From positions 62,001-126,000 of the forward strand of contig JAKSXM010000276.1 of the NCBI GenBank assembly GCA_022575985.1: DNA of 64,000 nucleotides. The letters run 5' to 3'. Under the pieces are notes generated by a model. That model had not been told where the DNA came from. It made no database searches and saw nothing but the letters and a program-made list of their open reading frames with translations. Positions 62,383-64,000 of this stretch are shown piece by piece. The DNA is from Anagrus nilaparvatae (taxonomy: Eukaryota; Arthropoda; Insecta; Hymenoptera; Mymaridae). Within the stretch, counting starts at the first letter, position 1. Every line of letters starts with the position of its first letter. Made by a program: the position numbers and the translations under genes.

Positions 62383-64000
62383 TAGAAACAACAATAAGTA
62401 ATCAATGAATTTTTGAAGAAAACTCAAACAATCAAAAACTCACTCTTAAATAAAACATTTAAATTTAATTGCAGTCATTAAAAATAATAAAATTCTCAAA
62501 ATTAGACTAACAAGCATCAATGATTACTCTGATAATTATCACTCTCCAAGCATGCAACAATATTTAGACTCATTAAATCCATTAAAATTATCAAATTTGA
62601 TTATAATTTTCATCTCAATCACTCAGTTTACCTGACAAGGTCACTTCCTACAGTATAACCAACAATTAATTATACATAAAAAAATCATAAATTATCCTGT
62701 AAATTAATAAAAAATCTCTCTCTCTCTCTCTAGAACTTATTATTTATAATTTATTATTGTTGTTTACTGTAATAACACTAATAATAAAAAAAAAAACAAC
62801 AGCAATTTATATTAATTCGAAAAGGATCATCAACTAAAATGTGTAAAAATATCATATCTTTAAAAATTTATCTAAAAGTATGTACACGGTAAACATCTGT
62901 CACTTTTTTAAAAAAATTATATTTGCAGATTTTTTACATAATTTTTTCTTTTTAAAAATAGAAATACATTTTTTTTCTATTAATATAAATATGAAGTGTT
63001 AAAGTTTTTAATTTTAAAAAAATACAGGAAAACAAATTATTTACTAAAATTTTTTTTGTGTTTTAAAGGCTTTAGAGAAGAAGGAGAAGAAGATATGATG
63101 AAGAATATTATAAGAAGAATATAATATATAAAAATAAATGCAATTGTATATAATACATTATGTGGTTTCATGAAGCAAAAAGAGAGTTGCTATAAACATT
63201 CGCAAAACTCTTGCAATATAAAGCGACCTCCTTGAGAACGGTCCTTGACTCGGGATAGGATAGCTGAGTAACTTCTCTGTGTATATAAAAAAAAAGAAGA
63301 AAAATAAAGTAAAAGAACCATGAAAGAAGAAGAAAAAGATCAAGAAAGATATGTATCATAGTAAGGAAGTAAAATAGAAAAAGAAAGAAAATCTTTTTAT
63401 AAAACCAATATGGCGCCTTAAGGTATTACTACTAGTAAAACATAAGAAAAATATTAAAAAAAGAAGAAGAAAAATATTTTATGGGAGGTGGAAAGCCGCA
63501 GGGACACGAGAATATAAGAAAAATCAAATACCATTTTCTTGTAATATGTGGACCTCCTCCCACTCCCATTTTTTACATTCGAGACCGGACGTACTTATCT
63601 GTTTTTGAAATTCCATATTTTTATTTGTCTTTTATGATTTTCTAAAAAAAATTTCTATTAATGCAATTTTTTCTTCAAAACTAATGCAAATATAAGAAAA
63701 AAGTGTGAAGATTTTAATGTACACGGAAATAGAGTTGAACTTTAAAGCAAGGTGTGGACAGTTTTTAAACGGTATTCTTGGTCAGAAGTATTTGACTTGA
63801 CATTAATCATTGATTTTTATGTTCTGGTTATTAATGGTTTTCTCTTTTTACTTTATGCAATAATTGATAATAATAGAGTTTCTTTTTGATTAATAATTAT
63901 TTATTATATAATTGAATTTATTGTTATTTATTATTATTGATATTGGCTTTGAGCGAATTATTATTTGTTTTAATAATGCAGTGTATAATAAATTATCAAG
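62383..64000. other. Non-coding stretch to the window end
   Basis: No supportable gene. Contains a CT microsatellite at about 62717-62733, purine-rich AGAAGA tracts, and two less AT-rich patches at 63170-63290 and 63480-63600. Confidence 0.55.

Noticed and set aside
1..64000. tRNA or rRNA genes, CRISPR arrays, bacterial-type operons
   Set aside because: None seen by eye on either strand; the less AT-rich patches do not fold into tRNA-like cloverleafs. A tRNA scan would settle this.

Overview
The window is eukaryotic and almost certainly from an insect. The DNA is very AT-rich, the introns are short (mostly 63-200 bp) with GTAAG-type donors, and the only gene I can support is the minus-strand gene for Dumpy, the giant EGF/DPY-module protein of arthropod apical extracellular matrix. 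I cannot fix the insect order from the sequence.

Positions 120-18760 hold the 5' part of this gene. I traced 34 exons by hand, from an ATG at 18755-18753 that opens a signal peptide to the last exon in the window, 120-908. Every junction keeps frame, giving 11,503 coding nt (3,834 codons plus one base) without an internal stop. The protein order is: signal peptide, a short cysteine-containing N-terminal region with an LDL-receptor-class-A-like stretch, a run of calcium-binding EGF modules, then EGF modules alternating with 4-cysteine DPY modules. The transcript leaves the window at the left edge through a splice donor at 118-119, so the C-terminal part (including the ZP domain and membrane anchor known from Dumpy) is not here.

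The most regular unexplained pattern in the protein lies between about 2905 and 8835. There the usual single DPY module between EGFs is replaced seven times by a tandem quartet of DPY-like modules, in most cases next to single EGF modules.

Positions 18761-64000 (45 kb) hold no gene I can defend. The ATG exon begins only 5 nt before the start codon, at a good splice acceptor, so much of this stretch is probably the first intron or 5' regulatory region of dumpy. It carries non-autonomous repeats: a 1.47-kb fold-back palindrome (46891-48361), three copies of a fold-back family (35341, 40091, 48880), a 0.6-kb inverted-repeat element with a GC-rich core (29134-29739), a TA-flanked MITE (61967-62382), two tandem arrays (53318, 58590), and several short dispersed hairpin motifs. 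No RNA gene, CRISPR array, transposase or other protein gene was recognised, and I see no new multi-gene system.
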